A stretch of 64,000 bases of DNA from Phytoactinopolyspora alkaliphila (GTDB lineage Bacteria; Actinomycetota; Actinomycetes; Jiangellales; Jiangellaceae): positions 34,195 to 98,194 of the forward strand of contig NZ_JAAGOB010000018.1 in assembly GCF_010550695.1 (NCBI RefSeq). The letters run 5' to 3'. The notes beneath the pieces were generated by a model, which was not told where the DNA came from, did not search any database, and saw nothing but the letters and a program-made list of their open reading frames with translations. Shown here in pieces: positions 16,025 through 24,908 of this stretch. The number at the start of each line of letters is the position of its first letter. Within the stretch, counting starts at the first letter, position 1. The position numbers were made by a program, and so were the translations under genes.

Positions 16025-17641
16025 GTGAGCGTCTTGACTTCCGACCCGGCGGTGGCACAGCGTCATTGGCGAGCACTCGCTGTCGCGCGCCCCGGGATGC
16101 TCGCCCTGGTGGTGGCGCTCACCGGTTCGGCAAGCAATTTCGTCAACGACTGGTGGTGGCTGGGTGCCCTAGGCCTCGTGGCGCTCGCGGCGGCCATCGC
16201 TGAGCGCATGCTTCCACCCTCGAGACTGCGAGCCGCCGGTGAGATGGCGCTGGCGTCCATCGTCATCGGTCTCGGTTTCCCGGATGCTTACCTCGCGCTG
16301 CCCTACCTCCTGCTCCCCGCGTTCGCCGGCGGCCTGGCCGGTGGGGCCGCCGGTGCCATCCTCGCCACCGTCATCGCGGCCTTCGGCATGGCGGCTGGTG
16401 ACATCCTGGCGCGAGACGCGCTGCTCGACCTCAGCTCGGCCGGCAGTCTCGCCGCGTGGCTGATGATCGTGTTCGTCACCGGCGCCATCGGAGCGTGGCT
16501 GCTTCGGCAGGAGAACGTGCACGTTGCCGACGGCACCCGCTATGCCGCTGCCTACCGCCTGCTGTCCGAGCTACGTGTGGTCTCGCGGCGGCTATCCGGC
16601 GGTCTCGACCCGATGACGCTGGCCGAGGGCATCCTCGACCACGTGGCCACGCGCATGGAGATCCGTCGTTCAGCGCTCCTGGTCCGGCGCGACGGCGGTG
16701 TGCTGTTTCCCCTGGCGCGCCGGGGCGACGACGACGGGTGGCTGGTGGGCGCCGAGCACGATCCGGTGGTGCTCGACGCCTGGACGAACGAAGTGCCGGC
16801 CTGGGCACCCGCTGGCCGCCGAGGCTACCGCGTCGTGCTCCCACTGCGCGTGGGCTCGCGAACTATCGGAGCCGTCATTGCCGACGCCGCCGAGCAGGTG
16901 TCCACCGAGGAGCTCAACGAGCTCGCCCGCTCCACCGACGAGGGTGCGGTTCGGCTGGAGACGGCGTTGCTCTTCGACGAGGTCCGGGAACTGGCGACCC
17001 GTGAAGAGCGGCAGCGGCTCGCCCGGGAGATCCACGACGGTATCGCCCAGGAGCTTGCCTCGCTCGGCTACCTCGTCGACGACCTGCTGGCACGGACCAC
17101 GAGCGCGGACACCGCATCGATAGCCACCACGCTGCGGCGAGAGCTCACCCGGATCGTGACCGAGTTGCGCCACTCCGTGTTCGACCTCCGCAGTGACCTT
17201 GACCGCGAAAGCGGGCTCGGAGAGACCCTGTCGGGCTATGCGCGCCAGATCGGTGCGCAGGCCAAGCTCAAGGTCCACTTGGTCAATCAGGAAGGTCAGG
17301 AGCGTCTACGACCAGAAGTCGAGGCGGAATTACTGCGAATCGGCCAAGAAGCCATCACCAACGTGCGTAAGCACGCAAAAGCCCGTAATCTGTGGGTCAC
17401 CGTCAACGTTAACCCACCATCAGCGCACATCCGCGTTGCCGACGACGGCACCGGGATGAGAGAACGCCCGAGCGACCGCTACGGGCTCGACATCATGGCC
17501 GAGCGTGCGCGGCGCATCGGCGCCACTTTGGTGATCGAAGACGCGCCTGAAGGGGGTACGGTCGTTGGCGTATCCCTGGGGCCCGAGAATGAAGAGGGGT
17601 TAATCCGTGCCAGTGACGGTCATGCTGGTCGACGACCATGA
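16025..17641 (+). CDS. Sensor histidine kinase with GAF domain (NarL/DegS-type)
   Basis: This 538-residue membrane sensor has five or six hydrophobic segments in residues 18-165, a GAF-like domain at about 185-325, a HisKA_3 dimerisation region with the phospho-accepting His in REIHDGIAQELASLGYL (about 338), and a HATPase domain with EAITNVRKHAKA and DDGTGM to residue 515. It autophosphorylates and should phosphorylate the LuxR-type regulator encoded next, with which it overlaps by 35 bases. The stimulus is unknown; the bundle of short membrane helices without an extracellular domain suggests membrane or intramembrane sensing. The GTG at 16025 opens a coherent protein; a longer frame upstream is antisense to the SRPBCC gene and is rejected. 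Confidence 0.86.
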   Translation: MSVLTSDPAVAQRHWRALAVARPGMLALVVALTGSASNFVNDWWWLGALGLVALAAAIAERMLPPSRLRAAGEMALASIVIGLGFPDAYLALPYLLLPAFAGGLAGGAAGAILATVIAAFGMAAGDILARDALLDLSSAGSLAAWLMIVFVTGAIGAWLLRQENVHVADGTRYAAAYRLLSELRVVSRRLSGGLDPMTLAEGILDHVATRMEIRRSALLVRRDGGVLFPLARRGDDDGWLVGAEHDPVVLDAWTNEVPAWAPAGRRGYRVVLPLRVGSRTIGAVIADAAEQVSTEELNELARSTDEGAVRLETALLFDEVRELATREERQRLAREIHDGIAQELASLGYLVDDLLARTTSADTASIATTLRRELTRIVTELRHSVFDLRSDLDRESGLGETLSGYARQIGAQAKLKVHLVNQEGQERLRPEVEAELLRIGQEAITNVRKHAKARNLWVTVNVNPPSAHIRVADDGTGMRERPSDRYGLDIMAERARRIGATLVIEDAPEGGTVVGVSLGPENEEGLIRASDGHAGRRP

Positions 17642-18245
17642 GCTCATCCGGCAGGGGCTTCGCCGCGCGTTCGAACGCGATGCGGAGTTCCAGGTCGTGG
17701 GTGAGGCCGCCTCGGTAGCGGAAGCACGACGGCTGGCGGAGACCGCACAGCCGGATGTCGCCGTTCTCGACGTCCGGCTGCCCGACGGCAGCGGGCTCGA
17801 TCTGGCCCAGGTCCTTCGGGCAGCGCGCGCAGACGTCGGTCTGGTCATCCTCACGATGTACGCGGGCGACGATCAGCTCTTCGCCGCTCTCGATGCCGGC
17901 GCTTCGGCCTTCGTCCCGAAGAGCGCGCCCAGCGACGACGTCGTGGCGGCCGCCCGGCACGCCGCGGCGAAGCCGTCGTCGTTCATCGCGGCCGACCTCG
18001 CCGAGGCCATGCACCGCAAGCTGAACCCCAGCGGGCCGCAGCTGACCCGCCGTGAGCGAGAGGTGCTCGGGCTTCTCGCCGAGGGCCTCGGGGTGTCCAG
18101 CATTTCGCGCAAGCTCTACATCAGCGAGTCCACCACCAAAACCCACGTCTCCAAGCTGTACGACAAACTCGGGGCGGGAAACCGCGCGCAGGCCATCATG
18201 GCCGCCGTGCGTGCCGGACTCCTGGACAGCACCATCGAGCCGTAA
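17607..18245 (+). CDS. Response regulator, NarL/FixJ family
   Basis: This 212-residue regulator has a receiver domain (about residues 3-120: acidic pair in MLVDDHELIRQ, phospho-accepting Asp in VAVLDVRLPDGSG, conserved Lys in AFVPKSAP) and a C-terminal LuxR-type helix-turn-helix (about 148-205: LTRREREVLGLLAEGL, SISRKLYISESTTKTHVSKLY). It is the partner of the overlapping histidine kinase. GTG 17607 is the start, with a GAGGGG site shortly upstream. Target genes are not evident nearby; the region downstream is a motif-rich intergenic space and then a convergent gene, so targets are probably elsewhere. Confidence 0.9.
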   Translation: MPVTVMLVDDHELIRQGLRRAFERDAEFQVVGEAASVAEARRLAETAQPDVAVLDVRLPDGSGLDLAQVLRAARADVGLVILTMYAGDDQLFAALDAGASAFVPKSAPSDDVVAAARHAAAKPSSFIAADLAEAMHRKLNPSGPQLTRREREVLGLLAEGLGVSSISRKLYISESTTKTHVSKLYDKLGAGNRAQAIMAAVRAGLLDSTIEP

Positions 18246-18260
18246 CCCCCGCGCGTGGGT

Positions 18261-18425
18261 CACCTGATCATCGATGCGTCGTCTGATCGTTCACCTCGTG
18301 ACGATCAGGTGAGCTGAGCGTCGTCAATCGTCCGGGTCGGCCATCCTATCCCGTCTCAGTATTCGAACACCGAACGATCAGAGGCCAATTTCGCACCACG
18401 CTCGGCACTTCCGTGATCTGATCAT
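18261..18425. repeat. Family 2 motif cluster (CACCTGATCRT and inverse), locus 1
   Basis: Five related sites lie in the 207-base gap between convergent genes: CACCTGATCA at 18261, CTGATCGT at 18283, ACGATCAGGTGA at 18301, ACGATCAG at 18374 and CTGATCAT at 18418. The second and third form a hairpin (18283-18308) with stem CTGATCGT/ACGATCAG, extended by CAC/GTG after a one-base bulge. The same motif recurs at 24909-25032, 40414-40425 and 49786-50002. It may act as a bidirectional transcript end, a protein-binding array, or both. Confidence 0.75.
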
Positions 18426-18452
18426 TTTTCTGCCGTCGCTGCCCGGCCGTCC

Positions 18453-19586
18453 TCACGGTCCGTCGACGAGCGAGCGCAGCGTCTTGAGTGATGTCTCCCA
18501 TGTCCACTCGCGCTCGACCCACTCTCGGCCCTTCATGCCGAGGTCCCGGGCGATCTCACGATCCGCGAGCAGTGAAATGGCCCGCTCCGCGATCGCCTCG
18601 GGGTCACGGGGGTCAACCACGTAGCCGGTGTCTCCGTGTCGCACGGTCTCGGGCGCGCCGCCGCTGTCCCCTACGAGAACAGGCTTGCCGCATGCCTGAG
18701 ATTCCAGGAACACGATGCCCAGAGCCTCCGGCTCTAGCCCGCCCATCCTCGTGCGGCACGGCATCGCGAACACGTCCGCGCAATCGAACCAATCCGGCGC
18801 CTCCGACCACGGCACCGCACCCGCGAAGAGCACGCTGTGCTCCACGCCGTGCCGACGGGTCAAGCGCTCCAGGTGACGCCGGTACGGGCCCTCTCCAACG
18901 AGAACCAGGAGGGCCTCCGGCACTGCCGCGAGGATCTGCGGCATCGCCTGGATAAGCATGTCTTGCCCCTTGCGGGCGATGAGCCGCGATACGGACAGCA
19001 GGACGGGGCGCTCTGGGGCGATGTCCCACTGGGCACGCATGCGCAGTCCGCCGCTGTCAGGGCGGAACACGTCGACGTCCACGCCGGGCGCCAGGCGCAC
19101 CATCCGCCGGAGCGCCTCGTCGGACAGTCCTCTGCCGATCCTGCGCCGGCAGAACTCCGAAACATAGGTGAGGACATCGCAGTTGTCCCCGATCCTCTGC
19201 AACGCGCCTTGCACCACCGGCACCCGCGCCCACCAGGTCTCGTGGCCGTGGGTCATGCCCACCACCCGATTCGCGCCCGCGTCACGCAGACGCGGCGCCA
19301 ATAATCCCAACGGAGCGGCGGCTCCGAACAGCACCGACGTGCAGCCTTCGGCTCGCAAGACCGCCGCGGTGCGACTCGCCACGGCACGGGTGGGCAGGAT
19401 TATCGACGATCGATCACGGATCACGCGATAAGCCAGTCTCGCGTCGAACTCAGGTGAACCTGGCATCGACGCCGTGTAGACCACGACCTCGTCTGGATCC
19501 AAACGGTTGCACAGTGCGTAGATGAACGACTCTATGCCGCCGCGCCGTGTGGGGAAGTCATTGGTGACGACGAGGGTGCGGCTCAC
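18453..19586 (-). CDS. GT4 glycosyltransferase, PimB-like mannosyltransferase
   Basis: This 377-residue GT-B glycosyltransferase of family GT4 begins SRTLVVTNDFPTRRGGIESF, very like mycobacterial PimB, and ends with the nucleotide-sugar site PEALGIVFLESQACGKPVLVGDSGGAPETV. PimB adds the second mannose to phosphatidylinositol mannoside at the cytoplasmic face of the membrane, using GDP-mannose. Length and N-terminus match PimB (about 378 residues) rather than generic GT4 enzymes. The GTG at 19586 is chosen for this match; a TTG at 19607 would add seven residues. It lies 42 bases after the NlpC/P60 gene on the same strand and may be co-transcribed with it, consistent with a joint role in envelope biogenesis. 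Confidence 0.83.
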   Translation of the reverse strand: MSRTLVVTNDFPTRRGGIESFIYALCNRLDPDEVVVYTASMPGSPEFDARLAYRVIRDRSSIILPTRAVASRTAAVLRAEGCTSVLFGAAAPLGLLAPRLRDAGANRVVGMTHGHETWWARVPVVQGALQRIGDNCDVLTYVSEFCRRRIGRGLSDEALRRMVRLAPGVDVDVFRPDSGGLRMRAQWDIAPERPVLLSVSRLIARKGQDMLIQAMPQILAAVPEALLVLVGEGPYRRHLERLTRRHGVEHSVLFAGAVPWSEAPDWFDCADVFAMPCRTRMGGLEPEALGIVFLESQACGKPVLVGDSGGAPETVRHGDTGYVVDPRDPEAIAERAISLLADREIARDLGMKGREWVEREWTWETSLKTLRSLVDGP

Positions 19587-19628
19587 CTGGCTGAGCCTGC
19601 CACACAACCGCGGCCCTCACCGGGCGAA

Positions 19629-20720
19629 TCACCCAGGACGGCTGGCACCCGCGAACGGCATCTGATCCACCGGGCTGACCTTCACCACGTCGCCGGGCTT
19701 CGTCGCGTGGACGATCTGGCCGTTGCCGATGTAGATAGCCACGTGGCTGATGGGGCTGTAGTAGAACACGAGATCGCCGGGCTGAAGCTGGCTTCGTGAC
19801 ACCCGGGTTCCAACACCGATCTGGGAACCCGACGAGCGGGGCAGGGACACACCCGCCTGTCGCCACGCCATCATCGTGAGCCCGGAGCAGTCCCACGAGT
19901 TGGGGCCCGATCCGCCCCACTGGTAGGGCTCGCCGCGCTGGGCCATGGCGAACTGCACGACAGCCGCGGCGTTGCCATTGGGCGGCGGGTCGTCCGTTCC
20001 GGTGTCGTCGTTGGTGTCGTCGTCGGAGTCGTCGCGGTCGTCGTTACGGCTGGTGTCCTCCGCCGCCTGCTCACGTTCCCGCTCGGCTTGCCGGCGTCGT
20101 TCTTCTTCGAGCCGTTCGCGTTCTTCCTCTTCGAGCTCGTTGAGGAGTTCCTCGGCTTCGGCGAGGGACTTCTCGATGGTCTTGCGCTCCGCCTCGAGCT
20201 CCTCCTCGATCGCGGCGCGTCGAGCGAGCTCCTCGTCGGCCAGCAGCTTGGCCTGCTCCAGCTGGCGGGTCTCATGGGCGACGGATTCGACCTGCTGCGC
20301 TTGCTGAGAGGCGTACGCATCGAGCACGGACGCGTGGGCCAGGTACCCCACCGGGTCGTCGGCCAGCAGCGTCCGGATAGTGGGGTCGATGCCCCCGGTC
20401 TGATATGTGGCTGCGGCGTAACCAGCCATGCCCGCCAGTGCTGCGGCGACCTTCTCTTCCTGCTTCGAGATCGCGTTCTCTGCGCGTTCCAGGCGCCGCT
20501 GGACCTCGTCCAGCTTCTCGCCGGCGAGGTGGTAGCGCTCCGTGGCTTTGCCGACGTCACTATTGAGCTCGTCGACCCGCTGCTGTACCTCCTCCAGCGT
20601 AGGGCTGGGATCGGCGTGGCCGACTTGATGAAGACTTACTCCGGCCGCCACCGTGACGGCGGCTGTGCAGAATGCCAGCAGGCGCGGAGATCTCCTGGAT
20701 CGGCGTTGGTGTTCAGGCAC
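19629..20720 (-). CDS. Secreted NlpC/P60 peptidoglycan hydrolase, RipA-like
   Basis: This 363-residue exported protein has a basic signal sequence (SRRSPRLLAFCTAAVTVAAG) and a long coiled-coil region (about residues 40-215, with a Glu/Arg-rich stretch). An Asp/Thr-rich linker (DDRDDSDDDTNDDTGTDD) leads to a C-terminal NlpC/P60 domain with the catalytic Cys in WDCSGL, the His in ISHVAIYI and a third residue near IVHA. It should cleave peptide stems of peptidoglycan during division, like mycobacterial RipA. The coiled coil may act as an inhibitory or activator-binding region, by analogy with EnvC/FtsEX partners. GTG 20720 has GGAAGGA upstream. No cyclic-di-AMP riboswitch of the type common before such genes could be recognised; only a short palindrome TCAGGCACCTGA (20744-20755) is present. 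Confidence 0.88.
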   Translation of the reverse strand: MPEHQRRSRRSPRLLAFCTAAVTVAAGVSLHQVGHADPSPTLEEVQQRVDELNSDVGKATERYHLAGEKLDEVQRRLERAENAISKQEEKVAAALAGMAGYAAATYQTGGIDPTIRTLLADDPVGYLAHASVLDAYASQQAQQVESVAHETRQLEQAKLLADEELARRAAIEEELEAERKTIEKSLAEAEELLNELEEEERERLEEERRRQAEREREQAAEDTSRNDDRDDSDDDTNDDTGTDDPPPNGNAAAVVQFAMAQRGEPYQWGGSGPNSWDCSGLTMMAWRQAGVSLPRSSGSQIGVGTRVSRSQLQPGDLVFYYSPISHVAIYIGNGQIVHATKPGDVVKVSPVDQMPFAGASRPG

Positions 20721-20764
20721 ACTGGTCCTTCCGTTGACTGGGGTCAGGCACCTGAACGGGGAGC

Positions 20765-21022
20765 CTAGCCAGCCGACCGCATGTGTGGCAAACCCCTCGG
20801 CCAAGTTTCGTCCAAATTTTTCATCTCATTTTGATCTTCCGGGCCGTCTCGGTCGACCACGGTCAGCCGCAGCGGCGGCACCAGGCCAGCCTCCGCCAGC
20901 ACACCGATGGCTTCCCGCTCGGCTCCATCGAACTCGTTCCCGCCTGCACCGAGCAGAACGTTCACGACGCAGTCGGAGCACGCGATGTTTCGCATCTCAC
21001 AGCGATCACAGTCGATGAACAC
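20765..21022 (-). CDS. Small conserved protein with four-cysteine N-terminus
   Basis: This 85-residue protein carries Cys5, Cys8, Cys15 and Cys18 (CDRCEMRNIACSDC), followed by VVNVLLGAGG and LAEAGLVPPLRLTV. The cysteine pattern suggests a small zinc- or iron-binding fold. Proteins with this N-terminal signature and the VLAEAGLVPPLRL end are frequent in actinobacteria next to NlpC/P60 genes, but no function is known. It lies 44 bases before the RipA-like gene on the same strand and may be the first gene of that unit. The polar tail after residue 60 varies more than the rest. Confidence 0.72.
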   Translation of the reverse strand: MFIDCDRCEMRNIACSDCVVNVLLGAGGNEFDGAEREAIGVLAEAGLVPPLRLTVVDRDGPEDQNEMKNLDETWPRGLPHMRSAG

Positions 21023-21102
21023 GACGACTACCTCCTGGCCTCGACACTTGTCTACGTGGGCTAGACCCTAGGGCGGCCCACCGACAAGGTCCGGGCCGGA
21101 GC

Positions 21103-22389
21103 TCAAGCGCGCAACAAGCCGGCCAACGCCACGGCCTCGACAACGCGCACGCCTGGCCGACGTACCCGCTCGGCGATCTCCCGGTCGGACGTGACCACCA
21201 CCACGGCCCTGCCGTCGGGCTCGGCCTCGACCAGGTCGCCGATCAGCTCGTCGGCGCTACGGCCCTCCGGGCTGAAACGCACCCTGATGCCCTGAGCCGG
21301 AGTCACCGGAGGCGGCGCACTGACATCCGCGCCGTCGAACACGCAGGTCACCTCTGAACCGGAACGCGCTGCGATAGCCGCCAGTCCCTGAACGAGCCGG
21401 GTGCGCTGCGCGTCGAGGGGCATCGTGCGCCATGCGGTCTTGGTGACGTTGTAGCCGTCTACCACAAGATGAACGTGTGGCAGCGTCAGCAACTCCGCCA
21501 AATATGCCGGCTCGGCCGCGGATCTGCCTCCTCCCGAGCTGTCCACACGGGCAGCTGGCGAGCGCGCCTCCTGGACGGTGTCGCCCGGACGCAGGGAGGA
21601 CGCGGGCAGGGCAAGCTCCCGCCGAAGCCCACTGGCCGCGTCGGACAGGGTGTCCAGCAACAGCGCCAGCCGTGCCGTCGTCAGGTCCCGCTCCCCCCGT
21701 CCTGAGCGACGCGCGGACGTGGCGGCCTCCTCCGCCTCGGCCAGCCGTCCACGAAGCCGGCGCATTTCCGCCTCTGCCGCCCGCTGGGCCGTCTGGGCCT
21801 GATCCACGGCGCTCGAGGCGTGCTCACGTGCGTTCCGCTCGCCTTCCTGGGCGCTAGCCAGCTGCTGGCGAGCCTGCTGGAGTTTGCGGCGCAGTGCGGT
21901 GTTCTCCTCTTTGAGCCGGCTGATCTCACCCTTGAGCCGCTCGCGTGTCTCTCTGGCACTGGCCCGCGCGGCGTCGAGCTGCTCACGGACCCGGGTCGCG
22001 GCTTGCGCCTCACGGTCGCGGCGTTCGGTGTCCGTGCTCTCCCGCACCGCGTCGAGCGCTGCGTCGAGCAGCTTCTCCCAGCCGTCGGGACGCTGCAGGT
22101 ACACCAGCGCCGCGACATCGACAGGGTCCGCAGCGACCGGCAGCTCGGACTGCTCTAGGACCCGCACCAGGTCTGGATGGGCCTGGGTGGCCACCTCGAA
22201 CGTCTTCGCGCGGAACGCAGGCTCGCCGGCGATCGCCGCGCCGATGGCCGTTCCGCCGAGCCTGGACCGCTTGGCCGCGGCGAACTTCGCGACCGGCCGC
22301 AGCGCTGGCGGGACCTCGGCAGCCGGCATCGAGCCGAGCGCCTGCGCGCCGAAGGCGACCAGTCTCACACGAACGGGTTCGGGCAACAC
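21103..22389 (-). CDS. NYN/PIN-like nuclease domain protein with coiled-coil
   Basis: This 428-residue protein has an N-terminal helical region (PEPVRVRLVAFGAQALGSMP), a long coiled coil (about residues 115-235), and a C-terminal NYN domain (about 290-425, with HLVVDGYNVTKTAW, VTCVFDGADVS, SADELIGDLV and VVTSDREIAERVRR). The Asp pattern matches YacP/NYN RNases, so an RNA-processing role is likely but not shown. GTG 22389 has GGGGAG just upstream; the frame is open another 41 codons but without conserved sequence. It is divergent from the exonuclease/GIY-YIG gene across 113 bases, and the two may share regulatory sequence. Confidence 0.83.
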   Translation of the reverse strand: MLPEPVRVRLVAFGAQALGSMPAAEVPPALRPVAKFAAAKRSRLGGTAIGAAIAGEPAFRAKTFEVATQAHPDLVRVLEQSELPVAADPVDVAALVYLQRPDGWEKLLDAALDAVRESTDTERRDREAQAATRVREQLDAARASARETRERLKGEISRLKEENTALRRKLQQARQQLASAQEGERNAREHASSAVDQAQTAQRAAEAEMRRLRGRLAEAEEAATSARRSGRGERDLTTARLALLLDTLSDAASGLRRELALPASSLRPGDTVQEARSPAARVDSSGGGRSAAEPAYLAELLTLPHVHLVVDGYNVTKTAWRTMPLDAQRTRLVQGLAAIAARSGSEVTCVFDGADVSAPPPVTPAQGIRVRFSPEGRSADELIGDLVEAEPDGRAVVVVTSDREIAERVRRPGVRVVEAVALAGLLRA

Positions 22390-22502
22390 ACTCCCCAGGC
22401 TACGGCTACCTCCCGCGATGTCGCAGAAACCTGCGGCTGTGCCGGCCCACCGGCCGCGTGGCGGCGCGACGTTGTCGGTGCGCGCCCGTAGCGTGCGGTC
22501 AC

Positions 22503-24281
22503 ATGAAGCCAAGCGCAGCCAGTGGGGTGGGCGCTGCTCTCCCGTCGGCGGGTGTGCAGGGCACCATCGACGAGATCGGGATGCCGCTTGCGTCCACCAC
22601 GTTCGTCGTCGTCGATCTCGAAACCACCGGGGGTTCGCCGAACGCGGCCGAGATCACCGAGATCGGTGCCGTAAAGGTTAGCGGCGGCGAGCTTCTCGGC
22701 GAGTTCGCCTCGCTGGTGCGGCCTTCGGTCCCGATACCGCCGTTCATCGCCGTGCTCACGGGCATCACCGACGCCATGCTCTCCACCGCACCACGCATCA
22801 CATCGGCGCTGCCGTCATTTCTGGAGTTCGCCCGTGGGTCGGTCCTGGTCGCACACAACGCCCCGTTCGACATCGGCTTCCTGCGTGCCGCCTGTGACCA
22901 GATCGGGGTGGCATGGCCCATGTTCCAGGTTCTCGACACCGCCCGGCTGGCGCGTCGTGTGCTGGCCCGGGACGAAGCACATGACTGCAAGCTGTCCACC
23001 TTGGCCCGGCTGTTCAGAGCCTCCACCACCCCGAATCACCGCGCTCTGCAAGACGCCCGCGCCACTGTGGACGTGCTGCACGGCCTGCTGGAGCGGCTGG
23101 GCAACGTCGGTGTACACACCGTCGAGGAACTGAGCCTGTGGCAGAGCAAGGTCACGCCCGCGCAGCGCAGCAAGCGCCACCTCGCCGAGCAGGTGCCGGC
23201 TGCCCCAGGTGTCTATGTCTTCGCCGACGACGACGGCCGCGCCCTCTACGTCGGCAAGAGCAAGAACATGCGCAGCCGCGTCCGCACATACTTCACCGCG
23301 TCGGAGACGCGCACCCGGATGACCGAGATGATCGCCATCGCCTCCAAGGTCACCGGCATCGAGTGCGCTACCAATCTGGAGGCCGAGGTTCGTGAGCTCC
23401 GCCTGATCGCCGAACGCAAGCCGCGTTACAACCGTCGTTCCCGGTTCCCGGAGAAGGGCAGCTGGCTGAAGCTCACCATCGAGCCCTTTCCCCGGCTCTC
23501 GCTGGTTCGCCAGGTCAGCGACGACGGCGCTGCCTACCTGGGCCCGTTCGGCTCCCGGCGGCTGGCCGAGGCCGCCATGACCGCCGTCCACGAGGCGGTA
23601 CCGATCCGGCAATGCACCCAGCGGCTGTCACCACGCAAGCCTCAGGCAGCGTGCATCCTCGCCGAGATGGGCCGCTGCGGTGCGCCCTGCAACGGCGGAG
23701 AGAGCGTGGAGCAATACGCCGCTCACGTCGAGGCGGTGCGCTCTGCGTTCACCGGCGATCCCGGGCCTGTGGTCCGGCGCATCCGTGAACGTATCGACTC
23801 ACTCGCACACCGGCAGCGATACGAGGACGCCGCATCTCATCGAGACCGGCTGTCCACGTTCGTCCGCACGGCGATGCGATGTCAACGCATCGCTGCGCTG
23901 GCTGCGGTGCGGCAATTGGTCGCCGCCCGGCGTCTGGAGGCCGGAGGTTGGGAGTTTCACGTGGTCAGGCATGCCCGTCTTGCCGCGGCCGGCACGTCGC
24001 CGCCCGGCGCTGATCCGCGTCCGTACGTCGACGCGCTCGCCGCCACCGCGGAGACCGTGCTGCCGTCCCCTCCACCCCAGCCGGCAGGAACCTCGGAGGA
24101 GGCTGAGTGCATCCTGCGCTGGCTGGAGATCCCGGGAGTACGGCTGGTCGAGGTGGATGGCAAGTGGTCCTTCCCAGTGCCCAGCGCGGCCGCCTATGCC
24201 CACATCGTCGGCGCCACCGAACAAGATCGGGCGCATGCCGCGCCGTTCGCCGACCGCCGGGGGCTGCGTCCGGCCGGCTGA
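22503..24281 (+). CDS. DEDDh exonuclease fused to UvrC-type GIY-YIG nuclease
   Basis: This 592-residue two-nuclease protein has a DnaQ-like DEDDh 3'-5' exonuclease domain at about residues 30-195 (VVVDLETTGG, AHNAPFDIGFL, HRALQDARATVDV). A UvrC/Cho-type GIY-YIG domain follows at about 225-305 (APGVYVFADDDGRALYVGKSKNMRSRV), then a region similar to the middle of UvrC, including a UVR-like QRYEDAASHRDRL. It probably acts in DNA repair, combining 3' trimming with incision as in Cho-like proteins; the exact substrate is not proven. This fusion is recurrent in actinobacteria and is distinct from full-length UvrC. The ATG at 22503 is used; the DEDDh core starts near residue 33. Confidence 0.87.
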   Translation: MKPSAASGVGAALPSAGVQGTIDEIGMPLASTTFVVVDLETTGGSPNAAEITEIGAVKVSGGELLGEFASLVRPSVPIPPFIAVLTGITDAMLSTAPRITSALPSFLEFARGSVLVAHNAPFDIGFLRAACDQIGVAWPMFQVLDTARLARRVLARDEAHDCKLSTLARLFRASTTPNHRALQDARATVDVLHGLLERLGNVGVHTVEELSLWQSKVTPAQRSKRHLAEQVPAAPGVYVFADDDGRALYVGKSKNMRSRVRTYFTASETRTRMTEMIAIASKVTGIECATNLEAEVRELRLIAERKPRYNRRSRFPEKGSWLKLTIEPFPRLSLVRQVSDDGAAYLGPFGSRRLAEAAMTAVHEAVPIRQCTQRLSPRKPQAACILAEMGRCGAPCNGGESVEQYAAHVEAVRSAFTGDPGPVVRRIRERIDSLAHRQRYEDAASHRDRLSTFVRTAMRCQRIAALAAVRQLVAARRLEAGGWEFHVVRHARLAAAGTSPPGADPRPYVDALAATAETVLPSPPPQPAGTSEEAECILRWLEIPGVRLVEVDGKWSFPVPSAAAYAHIVGATEQDRAHAAPFADRRGLRPAG

Positions 24282-24488
24282 TCGCCGTCAGTGTCGAGTA
24301 CTCAGCTCGCCCACCGGCCACATTCGCCACGTGCGTTCCCAGAGGCATCCGGCGGCTGCATTTCCCGAGTTGCCCCCTAAGTGCCAGCGCTTGGCGTCTT
24401 CCCGGCACGGGCGACACGCCGCCTCGCGGTCGGTCGGCGCGCGCCCACGGGTAGGGTCGGTGGCGAGTCGTGCACCGAAGGAGAGACT

Positions 24489-24779
24489 GTGATCACCGCG
24501 ATTGTGTTCATTCAAGCCGATGTGGCCCGGATCCCAGAAGTCGCCGAGGAGATCGCAGCACTCGACGGTGTCAGCGAGGTGTACTCGGTCACCGGTGAGA
24601 TCGACCTCGTCGCACTCGTGCGGGTCCGCACCCACGAGGCCATCGCTGATGTCGTCGCAGGCAGTTTGAACAGGGTGGACGGCGTCTTGAGCACCGAAAC
24701 CCACATCGCCTTCCGGGCCTTCTCCAAGCATGACCTCGAAGCGGCGTTCGCGCTCGGCGCCGCCGACCCCAACGACTAG
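24489..24779 (+). CDS. Lrp/AsnC-type ligand-binding (RAM) domain protein without DNA-binding domain
   Basis: This 96-residue protein consists only of the RAM effector domain of Lrp/AsnC regulators (TAIVFIQADVARIPEVAEEI, VYSVTGEIDLVALVRVR, NRVDGVLSTETHIAFRAF). With no helix-turn-helix it cannot bind DNA by itself. Stand-alone RAM proteins form oligomers that bind amino acids and may modulate full-length Lrp proteins. GTG 24489 has AAGGAGAG immediately upstream, giving a firm start. It stands alone, followed by motif-rich DNA and the convergent trpD gene; nearness to trpD is suggestive of amino-acid sensing but not evidence. Confidence 0.85.
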   Translation: MITAIVFIQADVARIPEVAEEIAALDGVSEVYSVTGEIDLVALVRVRTHEAIADVVAGSLNRVDGVLSTETHIAFRAFSKHDLEAAFALGAADPND

Positions 24780-24908
24780 AGGCGTGCGCGCACCCTGTTT
24801 CCCGAATGCCGGCACGGGCGCCACGAACGTTCGGCGTAAAGCCGTGTGACATCAAAGCACCATGACCCGTTCAGATGACCTCGCCGACTCTAGGGCCGCG
24901 GCCTTCCC

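Noticed and set aside
20721..20850. Possible cyclic-di-AMP (ydaO-type) riboswitch before the RipA-like gene
   Set aside because: The 44-base gap to the upstream gene is far too short and the conserved core sequences are absent.
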